From: a virus
DNA: 64,000 nucleotides
IMG/VR virus record: IMGVR_UViG_3300035698_029931
Coordinates: 1 to 64,000 of that record
Strand: one strand, 5' to 3'
Position 1 is the first letter of the stretch, and every line of letters starts with the position of its first letter. Made by a program: the position numbers and the translations under genes. The notes under the pieces were generated by a model. The model searched no databases, had not been told where the DNA came from, and saw only the letters and a list, made by a program, of their open reading frames with translations. Of this stretch, positions 51,174-59,478 are shown one piece after another.

Positions 51174-52097
51174 ATGCGACTAAAAGATTGTGTTTTTGTT
51201 GAAAAATATCGTCCCAAGTCTATTGCTGATATAGCGGGGAAAAGTAAGACGTTTCTTTCTTCTTATTTGGAGAAGAATGAATTACTTCCCCACTTCTTAT
51301 TTTATAGTACTTTTCCAGGAACTGGTAAAACATCGTTGGCGAAGGCTTTTGTCAATGATTTGGGTTGTGATATTTTATTACTCAACAGTTCTGATGAACG
51401 TAAGATAGACGTTGTACGAGAGAAAGTGAAAATGTTTGCTAGTTCTGTATCTAGTAAGCAAGGTAAGAAGAAGTGTATATTTCTTGATGAGGCAGACGGT
51501 TTGACACGGCAGAGTCAGGATGCATTGCGAAATGTGATGGAAACTTATAGTAAAAATTGTTTTTTTATACTTTCTTGCAATTATATCAATAAGATTATTG
51601 ATCCGCTAAAAAGTCGTTGCATTCTAGTTGATTTTTCAAAATGTTTTAATAAAAAAGAAGTTTGTTCGTATATATCAAAAATAGTTCAAGAAGAGAGTTT
51701 GAATGAATTGGGTGTTAACGATGAAGTCGTGGAAAAAGTTGTGGAAATGTACAGGCCGAATGTTCGCAATATGGTTATGTTTTTGCAAAGAGTTAAGGTT
51801 TCAGGTGCAGAAGTTGTTGGAGAGATTTTAAACAAGGATGTTTATGATTCTTTTTGGGATCTTTTTAAAGAAAAGAAGTTTGCATCTATAGGAAAATTGT
51901 TGGCTGAAAATGATTTAGATGTTGAGTTGATCAATAAGTGGTTGTTTGATAAGGCGATAGAAAATTCAAAAGAATTGGGGGTTAAAAGACTTATCAAAAC
52001 TATCAGAATAATTGCTGAGAATGAAAGAGATTTTGTTTCAGGCGCGGATAAGAATTTAATTTTCCGTTGCGGTATTTTTAGTATGATGATTGGATAA
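51174..52097 (+). CDS. Clamp loader ATPase (gp44/RFC small-subunit-like)
   Basis: A 307-residue AAA+ protein with the RFC-family opening VEKYRPKSIADIAG, Walker A PGTGKT (48-53), Walker B FLDEADG near 102, sensor 1 LSCNYINK and the SRC motif LKSRCI near 150. This matches the ATPase subunit that opens sliding clamps in T4-like and archaeal replication. GTGAGG precedes its ATG. The next gene appears to be the non-ATPase subunit. Confidence 0.88.
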   Translation: MRLKDCVFVEKYRPKSIADIAGKSKTFLSSYLEKNELLPHFLFYSTFPGTGKTSLAKAFVNDLGCDILLLNSSDERKIDVVREKVKMFASSVSSKQGKKKCIFLDEADGLTRQSQDALRNVMETYSKNCFFILSCNYINKIIDPLKSRCILVDFSKCFNKKEVCSYISKIVQEESLNELGVNDEVVEKVVEMYRPNVRNMVMFLQRVKVSGAEVVGEILNKDVYDSFWDLFKEKKFASIGKLLAENDLDVELINKWLFDKAIENSKELGVKRLIKTIRIIAENERDFVSGADKNLIFRCGIFSMMIG

Positions 52098-52110
52098 CTG
52101 GGGGGGGCAG

Positions 52111-52527
52111 ATGTTCAATATAATCAAAAACCTTTATACTCGAAAAGATTATGATTGGATAAGGGAGTTGGATGACAATGTTCCATCTTTAGTCATTTTC
52201 AATTACCTTTTATCTGACCCTTCAGTTGGAAGAAAGATTAAGAGTTTGGCTCCCAGTTTGTTCAGTATTCCTCCAAAGAATTTTATCGCTGTTTTGCATA
52301 CGTATGTTCCAAAACAAAATAGAGCTCCTTTTCTTGGAGGTGTTCGTAAAAAGGAAGAAGACAAAGTTGTTGATGAAATAATGGATAAATTGAGGAGATA
52401 TTTTAAATATTCTGAAAAAGAATTTTCATATATTCAAAAGTATATTTTTGATAATTTTGTTAAAGATAACATAAAAGAATGGCAAATTAAACTGGGATTA
52501 GGAGGTAAGAGGCATGTCGTTAAATAA
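52111..52527 (+). CDS. Clamp loader small subunit-like (gp62-like)
   Basis: The ATG at 52111 gives 138 residues; it follows a run of G and lies 14 bases after the clamp-loader stop. The protein (NIIKNLYTRKDYDWIREL, FNYLLSDPSVG, YVPKQNRAPFLGG) is helical, without Walker motifs. In T4 the non-ATPase subunit gp62 is encoded directly behind gp44, and this protein has that position and similar size. The identification is positional. Confidence 0.6.
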   Translation: MFNIIKNLYTRKDYDWIRELDDNVPSLVIFNYLLSDPSVGRKIKSLAPSLFSIPPKNFIAVLHTYVPKQNRAPFLGGVRKKEEDKVVDEIMDKLRRYFKYSEKEFSYIQKYIFDNFVKDNIKEWQIKLGLGGKRHVVK

Positions 52528-52852
52528 TTTTGTGAACCTTGATTCAGGGTACAAAGAAAAAATGAGTCGGCTTGAAAGGTTGAAAAAAAGGTTTTCTGAA
52601 TCTTTACCTGAAAATATAGCAAAATATAAGGCCCAAGAAATTGTTTTAACATCTGATAAGTTGGAGAGTGTTAAGCTAAATGCCAATAATCATGCAGGAT
52701 TAAGACCTAGTTTAGCTTTTTATTTTGAAAATGCAGAAGAAATTAAAATGGTAGCAAAATATTTCAATACAAGTTTTAAGCAAATGGCAGTGAAAGATTC
52801 CGGTTTGTTAATTGAGATTATTAAAATGTTGGAGGAAACGAAAAATGGATAA
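52514..52852 (+). CDS. Hypothetical protein of the replication operon
   Basis: A 112-residue helical protein (LERLKKRFSESLPENIAKYKAQ as the main amphipathic stretch) followed by a small alpha/beta end with YFENAEEIKMVAKYF. GGAGG precedes its ATG inside the end of the clamp-loader subunit gene (14-base overlap). It might be a replication accessory protein. No family is recognised. Confidence 0.5.
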   Translation: MSLNNFVNLDSGYKEKMSRLERLKKRFSESLPENIAKYKAQEIVLTSDKLESVKLNANNHAGLRPSLAFYFENAEEIKMVAKYFNTSFKQMAVKDSGLLIEIIKMLEETKNG

Positions 52853-54254
52853 GAATAATTGTGAGATAGACAGCATGGAAAATTCTTGTGATTTGAGAGA
52901 AGAAGAGAATTGGGATTTTGATACAAAAGAAAGGTATGGAAGTCCACGAGTAAGTTCTGAATATATGGATTGTTCTTTGCCATTGACTTTTGATCAATAT
53001 TCGTATTGTTCTATGAAGTGCAAATATTGTTTTGCATATTATCAAAAAGCGATGAATCCGTCTATGCGTTCTGGGATAAAATTAAAGGGGGTTAATGTAG
53101 ACAAATTGATTAAAATGTTTAAAGGGGAAATACCTGAAGACCCATATTATCATAATTTTATTAAAAAGAAGTTCCCATTCCATTGGGGTGGCCTTGCTGA
53201 TCCGTTTGATATGGTTGAAAAAAAATATAAACTTGGTTTTAAATTATTGGAAACTTTGGTGGAATTGAATTATCCAGTTATATTTTCTACAAAAGGAACA
53301 TTACCCTCACAAGAACCCTATTATTCTTTGTTTAAGAATGCTGCAAAAAATAAGAATTTTGCATTTCAGTTCAGTATTATTGCTAATTCCGATGAGTTAT
53401 CGAAAAAGATAGATGTTGCAGTTCCGACAACTTCTGAAAGATTACAGTGCATGAAAACAATGTCAGATTTAGGTTATTGGACTGTATTAAGATTAAGACC
53501 TTTTATAGTTGGAATAAGTGATATTGATGTAGAAGAGCTTATAACCCGTTCTTCTCAAAATGGTGCGAATGCTATTTCCACTGAATTTTATTGTTATGAT
53601 GCTAGATGTTCAAATAATGTAGAAATAGCAAAAAGATTTAAGGAAATATCGCAAATATGTGGTTTTGATATCATCGATTTTTACAAAAAGTTAAGCCCTT
53701 CTGAGCGAGGTGGTTATAGGAGATTGAATAGAAATCTTAAAGAAGAGTATGTGAAAAGAATGTATACAACCTGTAAGAAGGTTGGTATGCAATTCAATAT
53801 TTCGGATCCAGATTTTAAAGAACTTAATGACAGCGGTTCTTGTTGTGGTTTGCCTGAATTAAGGGAACAGTATGACAGTGATTTGGTTAATTGGTCTCGT
53901 GGGCAATTAACTTATCATCTCAAGGAATTACGTAAAAGATATTGGGCAAGTGGAGGTAAAGAAAGGTATTTAAAGATTCGTGATGTGATGGGAGATTCTT
54001 ATGATGGTTGGTTAAAAGAACCGCGTTTTTATAGTGATAGTCTTAAAAATTGGGCAACTTCTTGGGCAAAAGTTAATATGGGTTATAGAGACGAATTCAT
54101 ACAAACATGGAATAATACCAGGAGTTCTGGTAATCCGTACAATTATTTTCATGGTAAGATTAAACCTTCTTATATTGATGATGATAATAATGTTGTTTTT
54201 GAGTATGTTCCCCATGATTATGAGAAGAGGTGGAAAGAAGAAGGGATATTGTAA
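52845..54254 (+). CDS. Radical SAM protein, spore photoproduct lyase/Elp3-like
   Basis: The ATG at 52845 follows GGAGG and gives 469 residues. The radical SAM cluster motif is CSMKCKYC (Cys55, Cys59, Cys62). LPLTFDQYSYC before it and HWGGLADPFDM and IFSTKGT after it follow the COG1533 (spore photoproduct lyase-related) style. The C-terminal half has further Cys (CYDARC near 255, GSCCG near 337). The enzyme probably acts on a nucleic acid or a modified base, because SAM and kinase genes for thymine modification follow. The reaction is not known. Confidence 0.75.
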   Translation: MDKNNCEIDSMENSCDLREEENWDFDTKERYGSPRVSSEYMDCSLPLTFDQYSYCSMKCKYCFAYYQKAMNPSMRSGIKLKGVNVDKLIKMFKGEIPEDPYYHNFIKKKFPFHWGGLADPFDMVEKKYKLGFKLLETLVELNYPVIFSTKGTLPSQEPYYSLFKNAAKNKNFAFQFSIIANSDELSKKIDVAVPTTSERLQCMKTMSDLGYWTVLRLRPFIVGISDIDVEELITRSSQNGANAISTEFYCYDARCSNNVEIAKRFKEISQICGFDIIDFYKKLSPSERGGYRRLNRNLKEEYVKRMYTTCKKVGMQFNISDPDFKELNDSGSCCGLPELREQYDSDLVNWSRGQLTYHLKELRKRYWASGGKERYLKIRDVMGDSYDGWLKEPRFYSDSLKNWATSWAKVNMGYRDEFIQTWNNTRSSGNPYNYFHGKIKPSYIDDDNNVVFEYVPHDYEKRWKEEGIL

Positions 54255-54992
54255 ATGGGAATAAAATATTGTAGGTCTTGTTGTCAAATGACTAGTCACG
54301 GTTTAAATGACAGGTGTTTAAAGTGCGGAAAAAATAATTTAATTCAAAAAAATATATTGGGGGAAGAATGTTGGGTTAGAAAAGATACTTGGGATGAAAA
54401 TATTTTTAAAGAAATGGGATTGTATTTGAAAAAGATTTCTTTAACTCCTGAGGATGTCTGGCTGGATGTAGGCGGTAACATAGGGAGTTTTTGTAAAAAA
54501 ATTGCCAAAGAAGTTGCCACTGTTATTGCTTATGAGCCAGATGAAAATAATTTTGAACTTTTAAAGAAAAATAATGAAGAAAGTGATAATATTATTTTTG
54601 TAAATAAAGCTGTTATTGGAAATGCTGATATTGTGAGGGATTTTTATTTGAATCAAAAAACCAATAAGAGTACACATTCTTTTTTTGTTAAACGTGGAAG
54701 GGAACGCGTTGAGGTTGGATGTGAGAATGTTAATGAGATAATTCAAAAGTATAAAGTTGATAAAATAAAAATTGATTGTGAGGGGAGTGAGTACGAAATC
54801 ATAAAATCTATTGTTGATTTTTCTTCAATTAAAGAAATATTTGTGGAATTTCATTTAAATATTTTATGTAAAAAGAATGATTTAACTAAGTACAGGGAAG
54901 TTATTAAAATCCTTAAAAAGAATTTTGCGTATTTGGAGTATCCGGAGGATGTTAAAAAAAATTGGCATGTTTATATTTATGTGAAAAAATAA
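54255..54992 (+). CDS. FkbM-family methyltransferase with N-terminal zinc ribbon
   Basis: A 245-residue protein. The first 30 residues hold YCRSCC and RCLKCG, a zinc ribbon that could bind nucleic acid. The methylase core has WLDVGGNIGSFC near 72-83, IAYEPDENNFELL and IDCEGSEYEII near 175, which is the FkbM signature. FkbM enzymes make O-methyl groups on sugars and other small molecules. It is placed between the radical SAM gene and the DNA transferase-like gene, so it may methylate a base side chain. Confidence 0.75.
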   Translation: MGIKYCRSCCQMTSHGLNDRCLKCGKNNLIQKNILGEECWVRKDTWDENIFKEMGLYLKKISLTPEDVWLDVGGNIGSFCKKIAKEVATVIAYEPDENNFELLKKNNEESDNIIFVNKAVIGNADIVRDFYLNQKTNKSTHSFFVKRGRERVEVGCENVNEIIQKYKVDKIKIDCEGSEYEIIKSIVDFSSIKEIFVEFHLNILCKKNDLTKYREVIKILKKNFAYLEYPEDVKKNWHVYIYVKK

Positions 54993-56162
54993 ATGAGATA
55001 TATACATTCACAAAATAAAGATAAAGAATTTATCGATTGGAGAAACCCTTCTAGAAGGAAAGAAGGGTTTTTAAAGTGGTTAAAATGGAGAATGCGGTAT
55101 GGAGATTTGGACCATTACGTTTGTAATAATTCCTACAGGGATGCAATTGGCAAAATGTCTCCAACTGGTAAATCAATGACTAAGGAGCAGGCGCATTGGT
55201 TTTCTTTAATTTTTGGTATGACTTATCAATCAGAAATGGCGTGGGTTATTTATTGGAATTTTCCTGATTTTTGGTCTATCAACATTGAAGAGTTAGAAAA
55301 ATGGAATTTGGATAATATTGATCGACAAAGGTATGCTCGTGATACTAAATATAATAAAGGGAGGATCGTTAGTCAAGTCAAGTCCCTCCAAAATGAAATT
55401 GGTCCTTCCGGTTCTATTGAAAAGTTTTTTGGTGAATCATTGAGTGATGATGAAAATGAGTCTTTTGAAAAAGTTTTTAATTCTTGTATGAGGTTTCATA
55501 AGTATGGAGGTATGACTTCTTGGTTGACTTGTCAGTTGTTATTCGAAACTGCCAATGTACCGATTAAACCTGACACCGTCAGAGCCACCACACCTTGGAA
55601 TTGGTCAGTAAGGTCGGGTTTGATGTATGCTTATAATAGGGACGATAAGATTGAAGCTACTTGTAAGGATGTTGAGTTTTGTGATAAAGATATTGAACAA
55701 ATAAAAGAGTATGAAAAAGAGTTGTATGAGTTAGCGAAAGATTGTATTGATGAAAATGATAAAAAGATTTTTTCAAATTATTTATTAGAATCTCATTTGT
55801 GTCAATATAAAAAGTTAATGTTAGGAGGTGATTATGCTGGTCATTCTTCTGGAGATCACTTTTCAAGGGCACTTTGGTTATCTGAACGGTGGCCTGAAGT
55901 AAATTTTGATGTATTTTTTAAAGAAGCAATAAAAAAACATTGTCCGATTGTAAGGGGAAAAAGGGAGAGTAAACAGCTTCGGTTTGTTTGTTCTAAGACA
56001 GGTCAGATGATAAATATGCATGAGGACTTTCAGGAATTGCCTAATATGTATTTGGAATTGGGAATAAATCCTGATTGGTTTTATACTAAAGAATATGACG
56101 AAGAAGTGGGAAGTAGAGTTGATAGTTATGCAAATAAAATTTATAATTCTAATTGGTGGTGA
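54993..56162 (+). CDS. Amino acid:DNA transferase / thymine-pyrophosphorylase clade protein (thymine hypermodification)
   Basis: A 389-residue protein. Its N-terminal half has the family order WLKWRMRYGDLDH (29-41), TKEQAHWFSLIFGMTYQSEMAW (63-84), FPDFWSINIEEL, and then DTKYNKGR (117-124), with SIEKFFG further on. I recognise this as the alpha-glutamyl/putrescinyl thymine pyrophosphorylase and amino acid:DNA transferase group described in phages with hypermodified thymidine, where a pyrophosphorylated 5-hydroxymethyl-U is replaced by an amine. The matching kinase is encoded at 57044. I judge this from pattern memory; no search was run. Confidence 0.68.
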   Translation: MRYIHSQNKDKEFIDWRNPSRRKEGFLKWLKWRMRYGDLDHYVCNNSYRDAIGKMSPTGKSMTKEQAHWFSLIFGMTYQSEMAWVIYWNFPDFWSINIEELEKWNLDNIDRQRYARDTKYNKGRIVSQVKSLQNEIGPSGSIEKFFGESLSDDENESFEKVFNSCMRFHKYGGMTSWLTCQLLFETANVPIKPDTVRATTPWNWSVRSGLMYAYNRDDKIEATCKDVEFCDKDIEQIKEYEKELYELAKDCIDENDKKIFSNYLLESHLCQYKKLMLGGDYAGHSSGDHFSRALWLSERWPEVNFDVFFKEAIKKHCPIVRGKRESKQLRFVCSKTGQMINMHEDFQELPNMYLELGINPDWFYTKEYDEEVGSRVDSYANKIYNSNWW

Positions 56163-56176
56163 AAGGAAGGGGTAAA

Positions 56177-56554
56177 ATGATTAACACTTATGATCTTGAT
56201 GGGGTTGTTTATTTAGGAGATGATTATGATGGTATTTATCCAGGTAGAGAAGACATCATTATAACGGGGAGAAGTATTGAGGAAGCGAAGTCTACGCATG
56301 AAATGTTGAGGTTGAGGTGCATTTATAGTCATGTGTTTTTTAACCCAATTCCATTCAGTGCAAAAACTAGAGAATCTTCTGGTTATCATAAAGTTAATGT
56401 GATTAAAATGTTGATTGAAAGCGGTTATGAACATGGCCTTCATTTTGATGATGATGAAATTCAGATCAAAATAATCAAAGAGCTCCTTCCCAATGTTCGT
56501 GTTGTGCATGTAGTTTCTGATATTGTTGAGAAGGAAAATGTTAGACATGATTGA
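56177..56554 (+). CDS. HAD-like phosphatase domain protein
   Basis: The ATG at 56177 follows AAGGAAGGGG and gives 125 residues. It has the HAD core: NTYDLDGVVYLGDD as motif I (first Asp nucleophile, second Asp acid), IITGRS as motif II and LHFDDDEIQI as motif IV, with a Lys between them. HAD proteins of this size resemble the phosphatase domain of polynucleotide kinases or small nucleotidases. In this island it could remove a phosphate from a modified nucleotide or base side chain. Confidence 0.68.
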   Translation: MINTYDLDGVVYLGDDYDGIYPGREDIIITGRSIEEAKSTHEMLRLRCIYSHVFFNPIPFSAKTRESSGYHKVNVIKMLIESGYEHGLHFDDDEIQIKIIKELLPNVRVVHVVSDIVEKENVRHD

Positions 56555-56561
56555 GGGCAAA

Positions 56562-57047
56562 ATGTTAGAAATAGAAAAGAGAATAGTTATTGAACCTGAA
56601 AGTGTTGTTTGGAATCAGAAGGTAAAGGAGTGGTGCGGTCTTCCGTATTATGATAAAAAAAATGGATGTCCAAATTTCAATAAACGTAAGGGATGTCCGA
56701 TGGATAATAAGAATATAGATGAAATTTTAGATGTCAATAAAAAAACTTATATTGTGGGTGTTGTTTTTAATTTAAAAGAATATCGCGATGAAATGAAGAA
56801 AAAACATTCAAATTGGACATATCGACAATTAAACAATGTGATATATTGGCAAGGATCAATTTTTGGAAAAATGAAAAGGGAAGTCAATAAGTTTTCATTG
56901 ATGAATCCTGGTTTAAAAATTGTTTATAAGCCAGAAGCATATGGAGTTAATTTAACAAAGATGTTATTGAATTCGGGTGTTCCGATAAACTGGAAGTACC
57001 CGTTGAGAAAGATTTATATTGTGGCGTTATTAGGAGGAAAAATATGA
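56562..57047 (+). CDS. Cys-rich protein of a thymine-modification-associated family
   Basis: The ATG at 56562 follows GAGGGC and gives 161 residues. The segment VKEWCGLPYYDKKNGCPNFN followed by RKGCPM carries three cysteines arranged as in the predicted metal-binding proteins of the DUF2284 style. The rest is a soluble alpha/beta sequence (VFNLKEYRDEMKKKH, RQLNNVIYWQG). It lies between the HAD gene and the kinase. It may bind an iron-sulfur cluster or zinc. Function unknown. Confidence 0.5.
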   Translation: MLEIEKRIVIEPESVVWNQKVKEWCGLPYYDKKNGCPNFNKRKGCPMDNKNIDEILDVNKKTYIVGVVFNLKEYRDEMKKKHSNWTYRQLNNVIYWQGSIFGKMKREVNKFSLMNPGLKIVYKPEAYGVNLTKMLLNSGVPINWKYPLRKIYIVALLGGKI

Positions 57048-57562
57048 AAGAATTTATTGCAGTTATTGGTCAAAGTGCATGTGGTAAAACAACATTTGTT
57101 CAAAATGAATTTATTGGGGCAAATGAGATGGTGTTAAATAAAGATCCACTTTTACATACTGTTGTTAATGATTGTTGTTTATTGGGGGATTATGTTACGT
57201 CTGTGAGGACAAAAGGTACTGACAGGTTTTCTTATTCTATTTTACCAGATTTGATTGAGTTTATAAAAAATAAAAAAGATGAATACAATCGTTTTGTCGC
57301 AGAAGGTGATAGAATAAATTGTGAAAGATTCTTCCAGTCTTTAAAAGATTTGAAATTGAATGTTACGGTTTATGTTTTTTTATGTGATGTTAATTTGAGC
57401 GTTCAGCGTAGAGTTGATTCTGGTTCAAAACCTTCAGAGCAATTTGTAAGGGCAACTCAAACTAAAACTTTAAGAATGAAAAAAATGGTAGAATCTTTAG
57501 GGTTTAAAGTTATTGTTGAAGATTCTAGAACAGAAAACAATATCAAACATGGATGGTGGTGA
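57044..57562 (+). CDS. P-loop kinase, 5-hydroxymethyl-dU DNA kinase-like
   Basis: A 172-residue P-loop protein with Walker A GQSACGKT (9-16), the GTDRFSYSILPDLIEF motif near 60, FVAEGDRI near 84-91 and RATQTK near 140. The GTD and EGDR motifs together resemble the phage 5-hmdU DNA kinase that phosphorylates hydroxymethyluracil in DNA so that a transferase can replace it. The transferase-like gene is 1 kb upstream. Its start overlaps the previous stop by ATGA with GGAGGAAA before it. Confidence 0.7.
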   Translation: MKEFIAVIGQSACGKTTFVQNEFIGANEMVLNKDPLLHTVVNDCCLLGDYVTSVRTKGTDRFSYSILPDLIEFIKNKKDEYNRFVAEGDRINCERFFQSLKDLKLNVTVYVFLCDVNLSVQRRVDSGSKPSEQFVRATQTKTLRMKKMVESLGFKVIVEDSRTENNIKHGWW

Positions 57563-57565
57563 CTT

Positions 57566-57946
57566 ATGCGTGAAGAACTTGAAGCAAAAATGTTTTGTCA
57601 ATTATTATATAAAGAGGGGTATGTTGAAGGTACGTCTGGTAATTTAAGTTTTAGAGATAGAAGTAGAGTTAAAATAACTCGTACAGGTTGTACATTGGAT
57701 GATCCATTTTTTGTTGATACAGAAAGTTTTGAGGCTTCATCTGATGTTAATTTACATAAAGAAATTTATCGATTGACGGATAGTGATTGGATTTTTCATG
57801 TTCATAAAGACCTTAAATTAAAATTTCTTTTGACAGATAAAGATTTGGATCTTCATTGGTTTAATGTAAGAGATCATGGGGTTTGGGTTGGATGTGGAGT
57901 TGATATAAAAATTTATAGAATTCTTGAAGATGAGGGAATTTTATAA
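57566..57946 (+). CDS. Class II aldolase-like protein, short
   Basis: A 126-residue protein with the class II aldolase/adducin motifs: VEGTSGNLSFR (20-30), ITRTGCTLDDP, LHKEIYRLTDS and then HVHKD, the metal-binding His pair. It stops soon after, whereas typical members are about 200 residues, so it may be shortened. Such enzymes cleave or form C-C bonds in sugar phosphates. Next to a base-modification island it could handle the carbon side chain. Start spacing is poor (GGTGGTG). Confidence 0.55.
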   Translation: MREELEAKMFCQLLYKEGYVEGTSGNLSFRDRSRVKITRTGCTLDDPFFVDTESFEASSDVNLHKEIYRLTDSDWIFHVHKDLKLKFLLTDKDLDLHWFNVRDHGVWVGCGVDIKIYRILEDEGIL

Positions 57947-57976
57947 GGGTAGGTGATGATATGAAATTTAAAAAGT

Positions 57977-58019
57977 AGAATAGTTTTTTATTTTTATTCT
58001 AGTTTAAAGTAGAGTGAGG
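57977..58019 (+). promoter_or_regulatory. Promoter-like motif before the replicative helicase (copy c)
   Basis: AATAGTTTTTTA (57979-57990), 18 bases, then GTAGAGTGAGG (58009-58019). The second element is the poorest of the five and overlaps the helicase ribosome site (GAGGGG, ATG at 58024), so here it may simply be the Shine-Dalgarno sequence. Confidence 0.5.
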
Positions 58020-58023
58020 GGAT

Positions 58024-59478
58024 ATGAATTTAGACAACAGATTTCCGTTCGAGTTGGCCCTGCAAAGAACTATTTTAAAAGTAATGTTCAAAAACGAAAC
58101 ATTTTTTTTAAAATGTATGTCGCATTTGAAAAGTGAATATTTTGAGAATCAATATTTATCTTGGCTTTATAAACTTATTGTTAGTTATTATAAAGAATAC
58201 AAAACACTTCCATCAATGGAAACTGTTAGAAATGAAATATTGAAGTTTGAAGTTAAGGATCGAATATTGTATGAGAAAGTTTATGATGATATATTGGCAA
58301 CTGACTACAAGGATTTGGAATATCTTTATCATGAATTGACTGGGTTTGCAAAGAGAGCTTATTTTGTTGACAATATAAAGCGAACCTTAAGTCTTTATAA
58401 TGAAGGTAATCGCAATAATGCATATCGTCATATGAAGGAGTTTTCTCAAAGTTTGTCGGAAATAGATTTTGAAGAAAGTGACTTATTTGATTATTCGAAT
58501 TTGTTTCCATTATTGGAAGGTCTTCGTTCTCCGAAATTTAGAATGCCACTATCTATAAAACCTTTTGACGAAGTTATGGCTGGGGGGATGCCAAAAGGTC
58601 GGTTGATGTTGATATTGGCAGGCGTGAGTCAAGGTAAGTCGATGGTTTTAACTAATTTGGGGAAAAATTTTATTCAAAAAGATAAGAAGGTGTTGTTTAT
58701 TACGTTGGAGAATCCAGAGGATGAGCAAATAACTCGTTTTTTGTCTCCTATGACGGATATATCTCAAGATGATTTTAATAAAAGAGAATTGACTGATGAT
58801 GAAAAAGTCAAGGTTATAATGGCGAAGGAAAAGATGGAAAAGAATCTGTTTTTAAAAAGTTGGTATGAAGATTCCTTGACTATTGAACATATTGTTAATT
58901 ATTGTAAAGTGAGACATGCAATGGATCCGTATGACGTTTTAATTATAGATTACGTCCAGTTGATTAAACAAAGGGCATCGGAGCGCATGCGTGACCTGTG
59001 GGCTATCCAGGGTGATATTGTGAAGGGTTTGCAGAATTTAGCAAGGAATTTGAATATTTGCGTTATAAGTGCTGCTCAGATCAATAGGTCAGCAATGCAA
59101 AAGACTCGCAAGAGTAAAGGGTTCAAAGATTTGACTCGGATGACTGATGTTGGTGAATCTTATAATCAAGTTAAGATAGCCGATATTGTTCTTACTTTAA
59201 CTGTTTCAGATGCTGATTATAAGAATAGTGTTATGCGAATGTTGTTGGATAAACATCGTGGGGGTGAAAAAGGTATCTTGGTTGAGGTTGAGGTTGATTT
59301 TCCAACTCAAAAAATATTCAGTCCGGATTTGCGATGTAGAAAGTTGAAATGGTCAGATGCACTTAATCCCTCAGGAAATAGAGATCCAAAAGATTTGGAT
59401 GAAGAACCTGAGAGTGAAGAAAGCGGGACTGATAATGTGAAGGTGTCGGAGGCTGAAATTGAAAAACTCTTATCATAA
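58024..59478 (+). CDS. Replicative DNA helicase (DnaB/gp41-like)
   Basis: A 484-residue hexameric helicase. The N-terminal helical domain (1-165) is followed by the RecA core with GGMPKGRLMLILAGVSQGKSM (Walker A GVSQGKS at about 199-206), a LFITLENPEDEQ segment and the H3-like IIDYVQLIKQR Walker B with conserved Asp, then SAAQINRS near 350 and an Arg-finger region. Sequence proportions resemble T4 gp41 as much as bacterial DnaB. The primase gene overlaps its end by 20 bases, matching a coupled primosome. Confidence 0.88.
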   Translation: MNLDNRFPFELALQRTILKVMFKNETFFLKCMSHLKSEYFENQYLSWLYKLIVSYYKEYKTLPSMETVRNEILKFEVKDRILYEKVYDDILATDYKDLEYLYHELTGFAKRAYFVDNIKRTLSLYNEGNRNNAYRHMKEFSQSLSEIDFEESDLFDYSNLFPLLEGLRSPKFRMPLSIKPFDEVMAGGMPKGRLMLILAGVSQGKSMVLTNLGKNFIQKDKKVLFITLENPEDEQITRFLSPMTDISQDDFNKRELTDDEKVKVIMAKEKMEKNLFLKSWYEDSLTIEHIVNYCKVRHAMDPYDVLIIDYVQLIKQRASERMRDLWAIQGDIVKGLQNLARNLNICVISAAQINRSAMQKTRKSKGFKDLTRMTDVGESYNQVKIADIVLTLTVSDADYKNSVMRMLLDKHRGGEKGILVEVEVDFPTQKIFSPDLRCRKLKWSDALNPSGNRDPKDLDEEPESEESGTDNVKVSEAEIEKLLS

